From: VAXT01 sp035318925
GTDB lineage: Bacteria > Actinomycetota > Thermoleophilia > Gaiellales > Gaiellaceae
Assembly (NCBI GenBank): GCA_035318925.1
Contig: DATHDS010000008.1
Span: 50,422-114,421 of the forward strand
DNA: 64,000 bases
Direction of reading: 5' to 3'
Both the position numbers and the translations under genes were made by a program. Below are positions 26,875-34,710 of the stretch, piece after piece. Position 1 is the first letter of the stretch; each line of letters opens with the position of its first letter. Below the pieces are notes generated by a model, which made no database searches, had not been told where the DNA came from, and saw only the letters and a list, made by a program, of their open reading frames with translations.

Positions 26875-28455
26875 CTACGCACGCTGGGCGTCGTACGTGC
26901 CGAACACCTCGCGCAGCTCGTTGCAGATCTCGCCGATCGTGCTGCGGGACCGCAGCGCCTCGCGCATCGGCGGCAGCAGGTTCTCGTCGCTCTCCGCGAC
27001 GCGCCTGACCTCGGCCAGGGCTTTCGCGGCCTCGTCCGCGTTCCGCTGCGCGCGCACCTCCGCCGTCCGCCGGAGCTGACGCTGCTCCGCCTCGGGGTCG
27101 AGCTTGTGCAGCTCGATCGGCTTCGCCTCCTGCTCCTGATAGCGGTTGACCCCGACGATCACCTTCTCGCCGGCCTCGACCTCGGCGGTGTGCTTGTACG
27201 CCGCGTCCTCGATCTCGCGCTGGACGAATCCCTGCTCGATCGCCTCGACGGCGCCGCCGACCTCGTCGACCCGCTCGATCAGCTCGCGCGCGGCGGTCTC
27301 GAGCTCCGCCGTCAGCGCCTCGATGAAGTAGGCGCCGCCGAACGGATCGGCCGTGTCCGTCCCGCCCGCCTCGTGGGCGAGCAGCTGCTGGGTGCGGAGG
27401 GCGATCTTCGCCGAATGCTCGGTCGGGAGCGCAAGCGCCTCGTCGAAGGCGTTGGTGTGAATCGACTGCGCCCCGCCGGCGACGGCGGACAGCGCCTGGA
27501 TCGCGACGCGCACGATGTTGTTCTCGGGCTGCTGCGCCGTCAGCGTCGAGCCTCCCGTCTGCGCGTGGAAGCGCAGAGCCTGGGCCTTCGGGTTCGTCGC
27601 ATCGAAGCGGTCGCGCATGATCTCCGCCCACAGCCGCCGGGCCGCGCGGAACTTCGCCACCTCCTGGAAGAAGTGGTTGTGCGCGTTGAAGAAGAAGGAG
27701 AGCCGCTCGCCGAAGTCGTTCGGCGAGAGGCCCGCGTCAACCGCCGCCTGCGCGTAGGCGATTCCGTTCGCAAGCGTGAACGCGAGCTCCTGGACCGCCG
27801 TCGATCCCGCCTCGCGGATGTGGTATCCGGAGATCGAGATCGTGTTCCAGCGCGGCAGCCGCTCGTCCGCGTAGGCGAACAGGTCGGTCGTGAGCCGCAT
27901 CGAGGGCCGCGGCGGGAAGATGTAGTTCCCGCGCGCGCAGTACTCCTTGAGGATGTCGTTCTGGACGGTGCCGCGCAGCTGGTCGCCGGAGACGCCCTGA
28001 CCTTCGGCCACGAGCTCGTACAGCAGGAGGAGCAGCGCCGCGGGCGCGTTGATCGTCATGGAGGTCGAGACCTCGCCCAGCGGGATACCGTCGAAGAGAA
28101 GCTCGACGTCCGCGAGCGAGTCGATGGCGACGCCGGTCCGCCCCACCTCGCCCTCGGCACGCGGGTCGTCGGAGTCGTAGCCGAGCTGCGTGGGCAGATC
28201 AAACGCTACGGAGAGGCCGGTCTGCCCCCGGTCGAGCAGGTAGCGAAAGCGCGCGTTCGTCTCCTCGGCCGACGCGAACCCCGCGTACTGGCGAATCGTC
28301 CACGGGCGCCCGCGATACATGTCCTTGTGCGGCCCACGGGTGAAGGGGAACTCGCCCGGGAGCTCGAGCTCGAGCTCCGCGACGTCCTCGTCCGTATAGA
28401 CCGGCTTGATCTCGATTCCGGAGTCGGTCTCGCGGCGATCCTCAGTAGTGGCCAT
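26875..28455 (-). CDS. Methylmalonyl-CoA mutase large (alpha) subunit family
   Basis: A 526-residue acyl-CoA mutase catalytic subunit, the coenzyme-B12-dependent enzyme that interconverts methylmalonyl-CoA and succinyl-CoA (or related acyl-CoAs). The CoA-binding TIM barrel is intact: RQYAGFASAEETNARFRYLL, GLSVAFDLPTQLGYDSD, GEVSTSMTINAPA, TGGSTLTAQQPENN. There is no C-terminal cobalamin-binding domain (no DxHxxG), so it must pair with a separate small B12 subunit not encoded here. This is the split type found in archaea and many actinobacteria. ATG 28455 is used. Confidence 0.93.
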   Translation of the reverse strand: MATTEDRRETDSGIEIKPVYTDEDVAELELELPGEFPFTRGPHKDMYRGRPWTIRQYAGFASAEETNARFRYLLDRGQTGLSVAFDLPTQLGYDSDDPRAEGEVGRTGVAIDSLADVELLFDGIPLGEVSTSMTINAPAALLLLLYELVAEGQGVSGDQLRGTVQNDILKEYCARGNYIFPPRPSMRLTTDLFAYADERLPRWNTISISGYHIREAGSTAVQELAFTLANGIAYAQAAVDAGLSPNDFGERLSFFFNAHNHFFQEVAKFRAARRLWAEIMRDRFDATNPKAQALRFHAQTGGSTLTAQQPENNIVRVAIQALSAVAGGAQSIHTNAFDEALALPTEHSAKIALRTQQLLAHEAGGTDTADPFGGAYFIEALTAELETAARELIERVDEVGGAVEAIEQGFVQREIEDAAYKHTAEVEAGEKVIVGVNRYQEQEAKPIELHKLDPEAEQRQLRRTAEVRAQRNADEAAKALAEVRRVAESDENLLPPMREALRSRSTIGEICNELREVFGTYDAQRA

Positions 28456-28558
28456 CACCCCAATCTACGCTACCCCCGCAGATAGCGATCAGCCTGTTCG
28501 CGGATTGCGTCAAAGGCGAGCAAACCGGAGAGTGGATCGCGCTGGGGGACGTGCGAGA

Positions 28559-28593
28559 GGTCAGGCCTTGCCATCTCCGCGCAAGGCCTGACC
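28559..28593 (-). terminator. Hairpin after the collagen-like gene
   Basis: Perfect 12-bp inverted repeat GGTCAGGCCTTG/CAAGGCCTGACC with an 11-base loop, 15 bases past the end of the collagen-like gene. There is no T-run, so it could equally be a repeated palindromic element acting as an mRNA 3' barrier. Confidence 0.5.
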
Positions 28594-28607
28594 CCGATTC
28601 TCCCCGG

Positions 28608-29336
28608 TTAGCGCGCGGAGGCGGTGCCAGCCGCCGCCGGCCCGACTTGCTCCGGCGAACCCGCCGGCCCGGTCGCGGCAGGTGCCGTGACCGCATAGGT
28701 TCCGTAGTCCCAATAGTTCCCTGCCGCCGCCGCAAAGACCTCGAAATCGAAGCCGTATCGGCCATCCCCGCTATTGGCCTCGAAGATGACCACTGCGCTG
28801 ACGTTGGCGTGGTTGCCACCCTCGTAGACGCACAGATGACCGGGAGATGCCTGCGGATCCGCAGGCGTTCCAGGACAGCCTGCCGGCGGAACCCCTCCGT
28901 CGGGAATGAAATCGCGCGTCGGCGCCGCTGGAAGGCGGAGGCCGAACATCACTGTCGAGCCTCGATAGTCGCTTGAGCCCGTGGAAGAACCCTCGGCGCC
29001 CCAATCCCCTCGCAGGGTTACGCCAGCCGGCAGGTTGCCGGTGATGGGGCCAGCAGGGCCCGTCGCGCCGGTGGCCCCGGTGGCCCCCGTGGGGCCGGCG
29101 GAGCCGGCTGGCCCTTGAGCGCCGCGAGGCAGTTGACCACTCTTGAAATCCACGGCCAGGAGCGAGCGGTTCTTGACCTTGGACGAGATGACCGCATTCT
29201 TCTTGAGTTGCTTCGTTCCTACGCTGTTCTTCGGCAGCGTGATCGCGGCATAACTCGTCCCAGCGAGAGCGATCCCGAGCGCGAGACACGCGACGACCAT
29301 GGCCGGCGACGGCCCGAGCCGTTTTGGATGCTTCAT
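28608..29336 (-). CDS. Secreted collagen-like protein
   Basis: A 242-residue exported protein. A basic N-terminus and signal segment (AMVVACLALGIALAGTSYAA) are followed by the stretch SVGTKQLKKNAV that I know from many Thermoleophilia surface proteins, then a short Gly-X-Y tract (residues about 77-97, GPAGSAGPTGATGATGATGP) and a globular C-terminal domain with one Cys pair. Function is unknown; probably a cell-surface or extracellular structural protein. The ATG has an excellent AGGAGG four bases upstream. Confidence 0.8.
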   Translation of the reverse strand: MKHPKRLGPSPAMVVACLALGIALAGTSYAAITLPKNSVGTKQLKKNAVISSKVKNRSLLAVDFKSGQLPRGAQGPAGSAGPTGATGATGATGPAGPITGNLPAGVTLRGDWGAEGSSTGSSDYRGSTVMFGLRLPAAPTRDFIPDGGVPPAGCPGTPADPQASPGHLCVYEGGNHANVSAVVIFEANSGDGRYGFDFEVFAAAAGNYWDYGTYAVTAPAATGPAGSPEQVGPAAAGTASAR

Positions 29337-29426
29337 GATCCTCCTAAAGGTTGGCGGAAAAAACTGACGACTCGTCACTATCGCAACAGGATCCGATGGC
29401 GCACAAGCCCACCGTACGCTAGAAGC

Positions 29427-30077
29427 GTGAAAAAGAGCATGAGAATCAACGTTCGCCTGTTCGCGGGCCTGCGCGAGAAGGCCGGAACCGGGCAACGCGA
29501 GCTCGAGCTGAGCGAGGGCGCAACAGTCGCGGACGTGTGGCCCGAGCTCGAGCTGGGAGACGAGCCGCCGGGGCTCCTCTATGCGGTCAACCGCGCCTAC
29601 ACGGAGCCGGAACGGCCGCTCGCAAACGGTGACGAAGTGGCGCTCATCCCGCCGGTCTCCGGCGGCGCGTTCCGGCTCACCGAGGGCCCCGTGAATCTGA
29701 CGGCAGTCGTCGTCGAGGTCGTCGAGGAGCAGGCCGGTGCGATCGCCACCTTCCTCGGCACCGTTCGGGCGCAGTCACGGGGCCGTGAGGTGATCGCACT
29801 CGAATACGAGGCTTACGAAGACATGGCCGAGCAGGTCATGGCCGAGATCGCCGATGAGGTTCAGGAGCGCTACGACCTCTGCAAGGTGGCGATCTCACAT
29901 CGCACCGGCCGGGTCGAGGTCGGCGGGACGAGCGTCGCGATCGCAGTCTCCGCGCCGCACCGCCAGGACGCGCTCGCGGCCTGCGCGGACCTGATCGAGG
30001 CCCTCAAGTCACGGGTGCCGCTCTGGAAGAAGGAGCTGTACGAAGGCGGCGAGGAATGGATCGGCCGGGGATCGTGA
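29427..30077 (+). CDS. MoaD-MoaE fusion (molybdopterin synthase)
   Basis: Both subunits of molybdopterin synthase in one 216-residue chain. Residues 5-80 are MoaD (MRINVRLFAGLREKAG) ending in the Gly-Gly that must be a free C-terminus to carry thiocarboxylate (SGG at 78-80); residues 87-216 are MoaE (FLGTVRAQSRG, LEYEAYEDMAEQVM, HRTGRVEVGGTSV, PLWKKELYEGG). In the comparable mycobacterial MoaX the chain is cleaved after the GG, which is presumably needed here too. GTG 29427 is used; ATG 29439 is an alternative. TACGCT lies just before the GTG, so the mRNA may be leaderless. Confidence 0.9.
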   Translation: MKKSMRINVRLFAGLREKAGTGQRELELSEGATVADVWPELELGDEPPGLLYAVNRAYTEPERPLANGDEVALIPPVSGGAFRLTEGPVNLTAVVVEVVEEQAGAIATFLGTVRAQSRGREVIALEYEAYEDMAEQVMAEIADEVQERYDLCKVAISHRTGRVEVGGTSVAIAVSAPHRQDALAACADLIEALKSRVPLWKKELYEGGEEWIGRGS

Positions 30078-30111
30078 CGCCGGCCGCCTAGCGTGCCGCG
30101 CCGTAGAAAGA

Positions 30112-30142
30112 CGGAGGGCCCCCGCTCGGCGGAGGCCCTCCG
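30112..30142. terminator. Bidirectional hairpin between convergent genes
   Basis: CGGAGGGCC (30112-30120) pairs with GGCCCTCCG (30134-30142) around a 13-base loop, in the gap between the stops of the MoaDE fusion and the subtilase. No T-run. Confidence 0.55.
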
Positions 30143-30160
30143 GTCAGACGTCTTGCGAGG

Positions 30161-32206
30161 TTAGCGCCGTCCCACCACCAGGTTGACCCGGAAGCCGGCG
30201 GGCTTGACCACACCGGGCCTCGGGCTCTGGCGGATCACGCGGCCGACTCGCCTCGAGTGAGCACGGCGGATGCGTCCGACGGAGCAGTGCGCCCGGCGGA
30301 TCTTCGTGCGGGCGCGCCCGAGCGTGAGCCCGATCGCCCTCGGCACATGGCAGCGCACCGGCGGTGGAGGTGGAGGTGGTGGCGGCGGTGGAGGTGGCGG
30401 AGGTGGAGGCGGAACGCCGGTGACCGTGAACATGCCGTGCATCTGCGCGGGGTGCGCATCGCACTGGTAGTTGTAGGTTCCGGGCACGAAGGTGACGTCC
30501 CAGGTCACATCGCCGGTCCCGGCGATATCCGTGGCCTCGTCGACGCCCGTTCCCATCAGGTGGTAGTTGTGGATCGTCCCGAGATCGTGGATGAGGATCG
30601 TGTACTCGCCCTCCTGCAGGGTCGTGATGTCCGTCCCGTTCGGGTACTTCAGGTCGATGGTGAAGCCGGGGCCGACGGTCCCGATCAGATCGGTGCTGTT
30701 GACGGCGGCCAGCGCATCGACCAAGCCGTAACCGAAGTGGTTATTCGGCACGTGGTCGATGCCGCCGCACTGCGTCCCGTTCGAGGACGTCAGGTTCGGA
30801 TTGGCGGTGCCTTCCAGGATCGCCTTCGTCGCGGCGATGTTCCTCGCCAGCTCAGGGTGAGCCGACCAGAGCAGGGCGACGACGCCGACGACATGCGGGC
30901 CGGCCATCGAGGTGCCGCTGAAGCTCGCGTACGCGGTATCGCTTGTATTCACCGACGAGCGGTTGGGGTTGCCCGGTGCGGCGATGTCGGGCTTGATGCG
31001 GCCGGAGCCGTCGACCGTGACCGGGCCGCGGCTGCTGAAGCTGGCGACACTCGTCTGGCTGGTATTCAGCGCTCCCGTCGAGAAGGCCGCCTGGTAGATC
31101 GCGGGCGGGGCATTGACGGTCTCGCAAGCCGAACCGCCGTTCCCCGCGGAGGCCTCGACGAAGATGCCCGCGGCCTGCGTGTTCTCGACGATCGTCTGGA
31201 GCGTCTCAGGTGCGCAGCCCTCGCTCGGCGGGCAGATCCAGCTGTTGTTGATCACGTGCGGCCGAAGCGTCGGGTTGGGGTTCTGATTGTTGAGGTCGGT
31301 CGGCGCGATGAACCATTGGAAGCACTCCGTGTAGGTCGCGGGTGTTCCATTCCCCTGATCCATGTTCCGGCAGCCGATCCACTTGGCGCCCGGCGCGACG
31401 CCGATCTGATTGCCGGCGCCGTCGTCACCGACCGCAAGGCCGGTCGTGTGCGTTCCGTGAGCGTTGTCGTCGCAGGGCTCCATGTGATTCGGGGTGCAGA
31501 TCCCGCCACCGGAGTGGATCGAGTCGTGCCAGTTGTAGTTGTGGTCTGCCGTCGAGCCGTTCCAGCCCCGGTAGTGCGGCTTGATCGCGTTGTGCGTCCA
31601 GCGCATGCCGGTGTCCTCGTTGCCGACGACGATGCCCTGCCCGGTGTAGCCGAGGGCCCAGACGGCTGGTGCGTGCACCTGGGCGGGGCCGGGCTCGACC
31701 GTGCCCGGCACGTGGGGGGGCGCCTTCGGCGTGGCGGTGTCGACGCCTGCGAGCCAGTTCGACTTCGTGCTCGCTTCGAGCGTCTTCACGTCTGAGCGAG
31801 CCGCAATGGTGTCGACGAGCGAGCGGTCGCCCGTGGCCATGATCACGTTCGCGATCCAGAACGACCTGTAGGAGACGCCGCGCGACGCGAGCATCGCCTT
31901 GATCGGCGCCTGCGTGCGCGCAGCTTCCTTCTTGAGGGTCCTGTAGACGTACCAGCCGCGCGCGTCCTGGTTCTTCATCTTGTCGGCGGCGCTCAGATCG
32001 GCCTGGTCCTTCAAGTAGATGACGAAGGACGCTTTGCCGTGCGCGGCCAACTGGTCGAGGATCTTCCCGTCAACCCGCGCGGCCGTGAAGTGCTCGGTCG
32101 TGCCTCTGGTCGCCAGAACAGGTGCCGCGCCGGCGATCAACGCGGCCAGCAGTAGCGCTGCGCCGAGCGCGATGCGCGGCGTTCGCCCCTTCTCTCGTCT
32201 CCCCAT
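30161..32206 (-). CDS. Secreted subtilisin-like protease with cupredoxin-like and PASTA-like tail
   Basis: A 681-residue exported S8 peptidase. Signal peptide at about 10-33; propeptide-like region (SFVIYLKDQADLS) to about 170; catalytic triad Asp198 (NEDTG), His250 (HGTHTTG) and Ser433 (SGTSMAGPHV), with Asn at 320-321. Residues about 525-610 look like a type-1 copper fold with His (IHNYH) and Cys/His/Met in YQCDAHPAQMHGMF. A run of about 18 prolines follows, then a PASTA-like domain with two Cys (VRCHVPRAIGLTLG…AHCSVG) and a basic end. The same proline-PASTA tail occurs on the Asp-box protein at 56398, which suggests a common wall-binding module. Confidence 0.88.
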   Translation of the reverse strand: MGRREKGRTPRIALGAALLLAALIAGAAPVLATRGTTEHFTAARVDGKILDQLAAHGKASFVIYLKDQADLSAADKMKNQDARGWYVYRTLKKEAARTQAPIKAMLASRGVSYRSFWIANVIMATGDRSLVDTIAARSDVKTLEASTKSNWLAGVDTATPKAPPHVPGTVEPGPAQVHAPAVWALGYTGQGIVVGNEDTGMRWTHNAIKPHYRGWNGSTADHNYNWHDSIHSGGGICTPNHMEPCDDNAHGTHTTGLAVGDDGAGNQIGVAPGAKWIGCRNMDQGNGTPATYTECFQWFIAPTDLNNQNPNPTLRPHVINNSWICPPSEGCAPETLQTIVENTQAAGIFVEASAGNGGSACETVNAPPAIYQAAFSTGALNTSQTSVASFSSRGPVTVDGSGRIKPDIAAPGNPNRSSVNTSDTAYASFSGTSMAGPHVVGVVALLWSAHPELARNIAATKAILEGTANPNLTSSNGTQCGGIDHVPNNHFGYGLVDALAAVNSTDLIGTVGPGFTIDLKYPNGTDITTLQEGEYTILIHDLGTIHNYHLMGTGVDEATDIAGTGDVTWDVTFVPGTYNYQCDAHPAQMHGMFTVTGVPPPPPPPPPPPPPPPPPPVRCHVPRAIGLTLGRARTKIRRAHCSVGRIRRAHSRRVGRVIRQSPRPGVVKPAGFRVNLVVGRR
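30360..30413 (+). repeat. GGN-triplet tract encoding polyproline
   Basis: About 18 GGN triplets on the plus strand, read as CCN proline codons on minus within the subtilase. Such tracts are prone to replication slippage and length change. A similar, longer tract lies at 56598-56674. Confidence 0.8.
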
Positions 32207-32300
32207 CGGGTCTCTCCCCCTCGTTTGGCTGAAAACGGTTAAGCGATTGACGTTAATCCGTTCGCGCAGATTTCACAAGGTCTAGAAGGCGATATTTGGA

Positions 32301-32343
32301 CGCCGTGAGGCAACGGAGCTCCAGAGCCCCGCGCCTCACGGCG
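32301..32343 (-). terminator. Hairpin after the second collagen-like gene
   Basis: Perfect 11-bp stem CGCCGTGAGGC/GCCTCACGGCG with a 21-base loop, beginning 5 bases beyond the stop codon of the gene at 32349. No T-run on the minus strand. Confidence 0.5.
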
Positions 32344-32348
32344 CACGG

Positions 32349-33047
32349 TTACTGGGCGACCACGCCGGTGCCCGCGAACTGGCACCGGCCGGTGCCCGCG
32401 AGCGAGTACTCCTCGGCCAGGAAGGAGACGGTGACGACGGACGTTCCCGTGGGCGAGCGGTAGACGATCGTCCCCGCGATATCGTCGTCGTCGGATCCCA
32501 GGACGTCGTAGTCGGAGCTCGCATCGAGATCGTCGTCCTCCCGGTAGAACGCGCCGGTGTCGGCGACCCCAGCGATGTGCAGGCGGGCGTTGTCGAGTGT
32601 GGACCGCGCCGTGATCTTCATGTCGCCCGTGCTGGAGCACGCGGCTCGCAGGATGAGGCCGCCGAACGTGAGCACGGTCGCCACCGGGGTGTTGGCCGGT
32701 ACGTCGTGACTGACCTTCGCCGCTGCCGGGCCCGCGGCTCCGGGAGGCCCTGCCGCTCCCGCAGGCCCGGCCGGGCCCTGTGGCCCGACGGGCCCCTGCG
32801 GCCCGGTGAGACCACGGGTGCCGCGCCGGGACGGTACGACCGAGGCCGGGAGCTTCGCGTTGCGCCCGAGCGGGACGAGTCGGCCGGGTTTCGGCGTTCG
32901 CGCGGCCTTGATGCCGTTCACCGCCCCGGCGTTGGATGCGAAGGCGGCGATCGAGCGCCTGGCCGCGCCGCCCGCCGGACCGGCTGCCAGCGCCGTCAGC
33001 GCGAGCACGGCTCCGGCCAGGCCGAAGATGATTCGAGCTTTCCGCAC
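32349..33047 (-). CDS. Secreted collagen-like protein with acidic C-terminal domain
   Basis: A 232-residue exported protein: signal peptide (IIFGLAGAVLALTALAAGPAG), a spacer, a Gly-X-Y tract of about 30 residues (GLTGPQGPVGPQGPAGPAG and on), then a beta-rich domain with an acidic patch (EDDDLDASSDYDVLGSDDDD) and two Cys. It resembles the protein at 28608 in layout but not in the C-terminal domain. Function unknown; likely extracellular and able to trimerise if the Gly-X-Y tract folds. Confidence 0.78.
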   Translation of the reverse strand: MRKARIIFGLAGAVLALTALAAGPAGGAARRSIAAFASNAGAVNGIKAARTPKPGRLVPLGRNAKLPASVVPSRRGTRGLTGPQGPVGPQGPAGPAGAAGPPGAAGPAAAKVSHDVPANTPVATVLTFGGLILRAACSSTGDMKITARSTLDNARLHIAGVADTGAFYREDDDLDASSDYDVLGSDDDDIAGTIVYRSPTGTSVVTVSFLAEEYSLAGTGRCQFAGTGVVAQ

Positions 33048-33183
33048 GAGTGACCTCCTGAGCTGGGTTGGAACGAGTCGTCACCTCAAGTACCGGCTGC
33101 GGCGCTCAAAAAGGCCCGGCGCGCGCATCTCGGTGCGCTTTCGGCACAGAGTCGTAGCGGGGGGCCGTCGCTACCATGAGCTT

Positions 33184-34014
33184 GTGACCGAGCTCACACC
33201 GGAAGAGCGCGCCCGCCTGGCCGAACTGGCCTACTACGACGCGCCGGAGCCCATCCGCCACGAGCCGCGCTTCCCGCTCCTGCGCAAGATCGCCGGACCG
33301 TTCGTCGCCGTGGGAGCGCTGCTCGCCAAGTTCGGCGGCCTGCTCTTCAAGGCGAAGTTCTTCTTCTCGATCTTCATCTCGGCAGCGTTCTACGTGTGGT
33401 ACGGAGGCTGGTGGTTCGGGATCGGCCTCATCGTGCTGCTGTTCGTGCACGAGATGGGACACGTCATCGAGGCCAAGCGACAGGGCCTCCCGGTCTCGGC
33501 CCCGGTCTTCATCCCCTTCCTCGGCGCGGCGATCATCATGAAGGAGATGCCCCACGACGCCTGGAACGAGGCGAAAGTGGGGATCGCGGGCCCGCTGCTG
33601 GGCTCGGCAGGCGCGCTCGCCCTCTGGATCGCGGGCGAAGCGGCGAACTCGAACTCGCTGAAGGCGATTGCCTTTCTCGGATTCCTGATCAATCTCTTCA
33701 ATCTGCTGCCGGTGATCCCGCTGGACGGAGGGCGCATCGTCGGCGCACTGCATCCGGCGCTCTGGGCGGTCGGCTTCCTCGCTCTGCTCGGACTCGTGTT
33801 TCTCCGGCCGAACCCGCTGCTGATCCTGATCCTCGTCCTTTCGGGCATGGAGCTCCTGAACCGCTGGCGGAACCGCAACCACCCGGAGCTCGAGTCCTAC
33901 TACCGGGTCAAGCCCGCGCAGCGGTTGACGATGGGCGTGCTCTATTTCGGGCTCGCGTTCCTGCTCGTGATCGGGATGCACGCGACGCACGTTCCGCGCG
34001 ATCTGTTCAAGTAG
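33184..34014 (+). CDS. M50 (site-2-like) membrane metalloprotease
   Basis: A 276-residue intramembrane zinc protease. The zinc motif HEMGH is at residues 89-93 within a transmembrane helix (GIGLIVLLFVHEMGHVIEA), and the third-ligand helix contains NLLPVIPLDGGRIVGA. Six or so hydrophobic helices; no PDZ or CBS domain is seen. Family members cleave membrane-bound anti-sigma factors or other single-pass proteins. GTG 33184 is the chosen start; a much longer open frame upstream runs antisense over the collagen-like gene and is not coding. The stop is immediately followed by the LOG start (TAGATG), making this the first gene of the selA-selB operon. Confidence 0.88.
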   Translation: MTELTPEERARLAELAYYDAPEPIRHEPRFPLLRKIAGPFVAVGALLAKFGGLLFKAKFFFSIFISAAFYVWYGGWWFGIGLIVLLFVHEMGHVIEAKRQGLPVSAPVFIPFLGAAIIMKEMPHDAWNEAKVGIAGPLLGSAGALALWIAGEAANSNSLKAIAFLGFLINLFNLLPVIPLDGGRIVGALHPALWAVGFLALLGLVFLRPNPLLILILVLSGMELLNRWRNRNHPELESYYRVKPAQRLTMGVLYFGLAFLLVIGMHATHVPRDLFK

Positions 34015-34710
34015 ATGGACGACGAGCATCTCCTGATGCCCCACGAGGGCGCGCTACCCGAGAACGTCCTCTCGATCGCCAGGGAGTTCTGGGCCGGCTT
34101 CGCGGCCGTGGACAAGATCGATCGCCCGGCGGTTTCGATCTTCGGCTCTGCGCGCGTGCGCGAGGACTCGCAGGCCTATCGCGACGCCCGCGAGGTCGGG
34201 CGGCGATTCGGCGAGGCCGGCTGGGCCGTGATCACCGGCGGCGGGCCGGGCGTGATGGAGGCAGCGAACCGCGGTGTGAAAGAAGGGGGCGGGCTCTCGG
34301 TCGGCTTCAACATCGAACTGCCGCACGAGCAGGGCTCGAACGCCTACCTGGACATCTCGTACACCTTCAAGCACTTCTACGCGCGCAAGGTCTGCTTCGT
34401 GAAGCCCGCGGAGGGGTTCGTCATCTTCCCGGGCGGCTTCGGCACCCTCGACGAGCTCTTCGAGGCGCTGACGCTCATCCAGACGGGCAAGGCCGAGAAC
34501 TTCCCGGTGGTGCTCGTCGACACCGACTACTGGGGCGAGATGCTCGACTGGGTGCGCGGAGAGATGCTCACCGACGGGATGATCTCGACCGACGACCTCG
34601 AACTCCTCTACGTCACGGACGACCTCGAGGAGGCGGTTCAGAACGTGGTCTCGAGCTACGGGACTCGCAGCGCCGAGATGCTCGACGAGCCGAAGGCGGA
34701 CGCTCGGTGA
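34015..34710 (+). CDS. LOG-family Rossmann protein (TIGR00730-like)
   Basis: A 231-residue lysine-decarboxylase-like (LOG) protein. The nucleotide-binding motifs GGGPGVMEAANRG and PGGFGTLDELFE are intact, the pair that defines cytokinin-riboside-monophosphate phosphoribohydrolases and related nucleotide 5'-monophosphate nucleosidases. Bacterial substrates are usually unproven. It abuts the M50 gene and its stop overlaps the selA start in GTGA, so it is co-translated with the selenocysteine genes, though no functional link is known. Confidence 0.88.
   Translation: MDDEHLLMPHEGALPENVLSIAREFWAGFAAVDKIDRPAVSIFGSARVREDSQAYRDAREVGRRFGEAGWAVITGGGPGVMEAANRGVKEGGGLSVGFNIELPHEQGSNAYLDISYTFKHFYARKVCFVKPAEGFVIFPGGFGTLDELFEALTLIQTGKAENFPVVLVDTDYWGEMLDWVRGEMLTDGMISTDDLELLYVTDDLEEAVQNVVSSYGTRSAEMLDEPKADAR

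Noticed and set aside
25846..28485. 879-codon open frame on the plus strand over the GT4 and mutase genes
   Set aside because: Arg/Asp/Gly-rich, without domains, antisense to the well-conserved methylmalonyl-CoA mutase.
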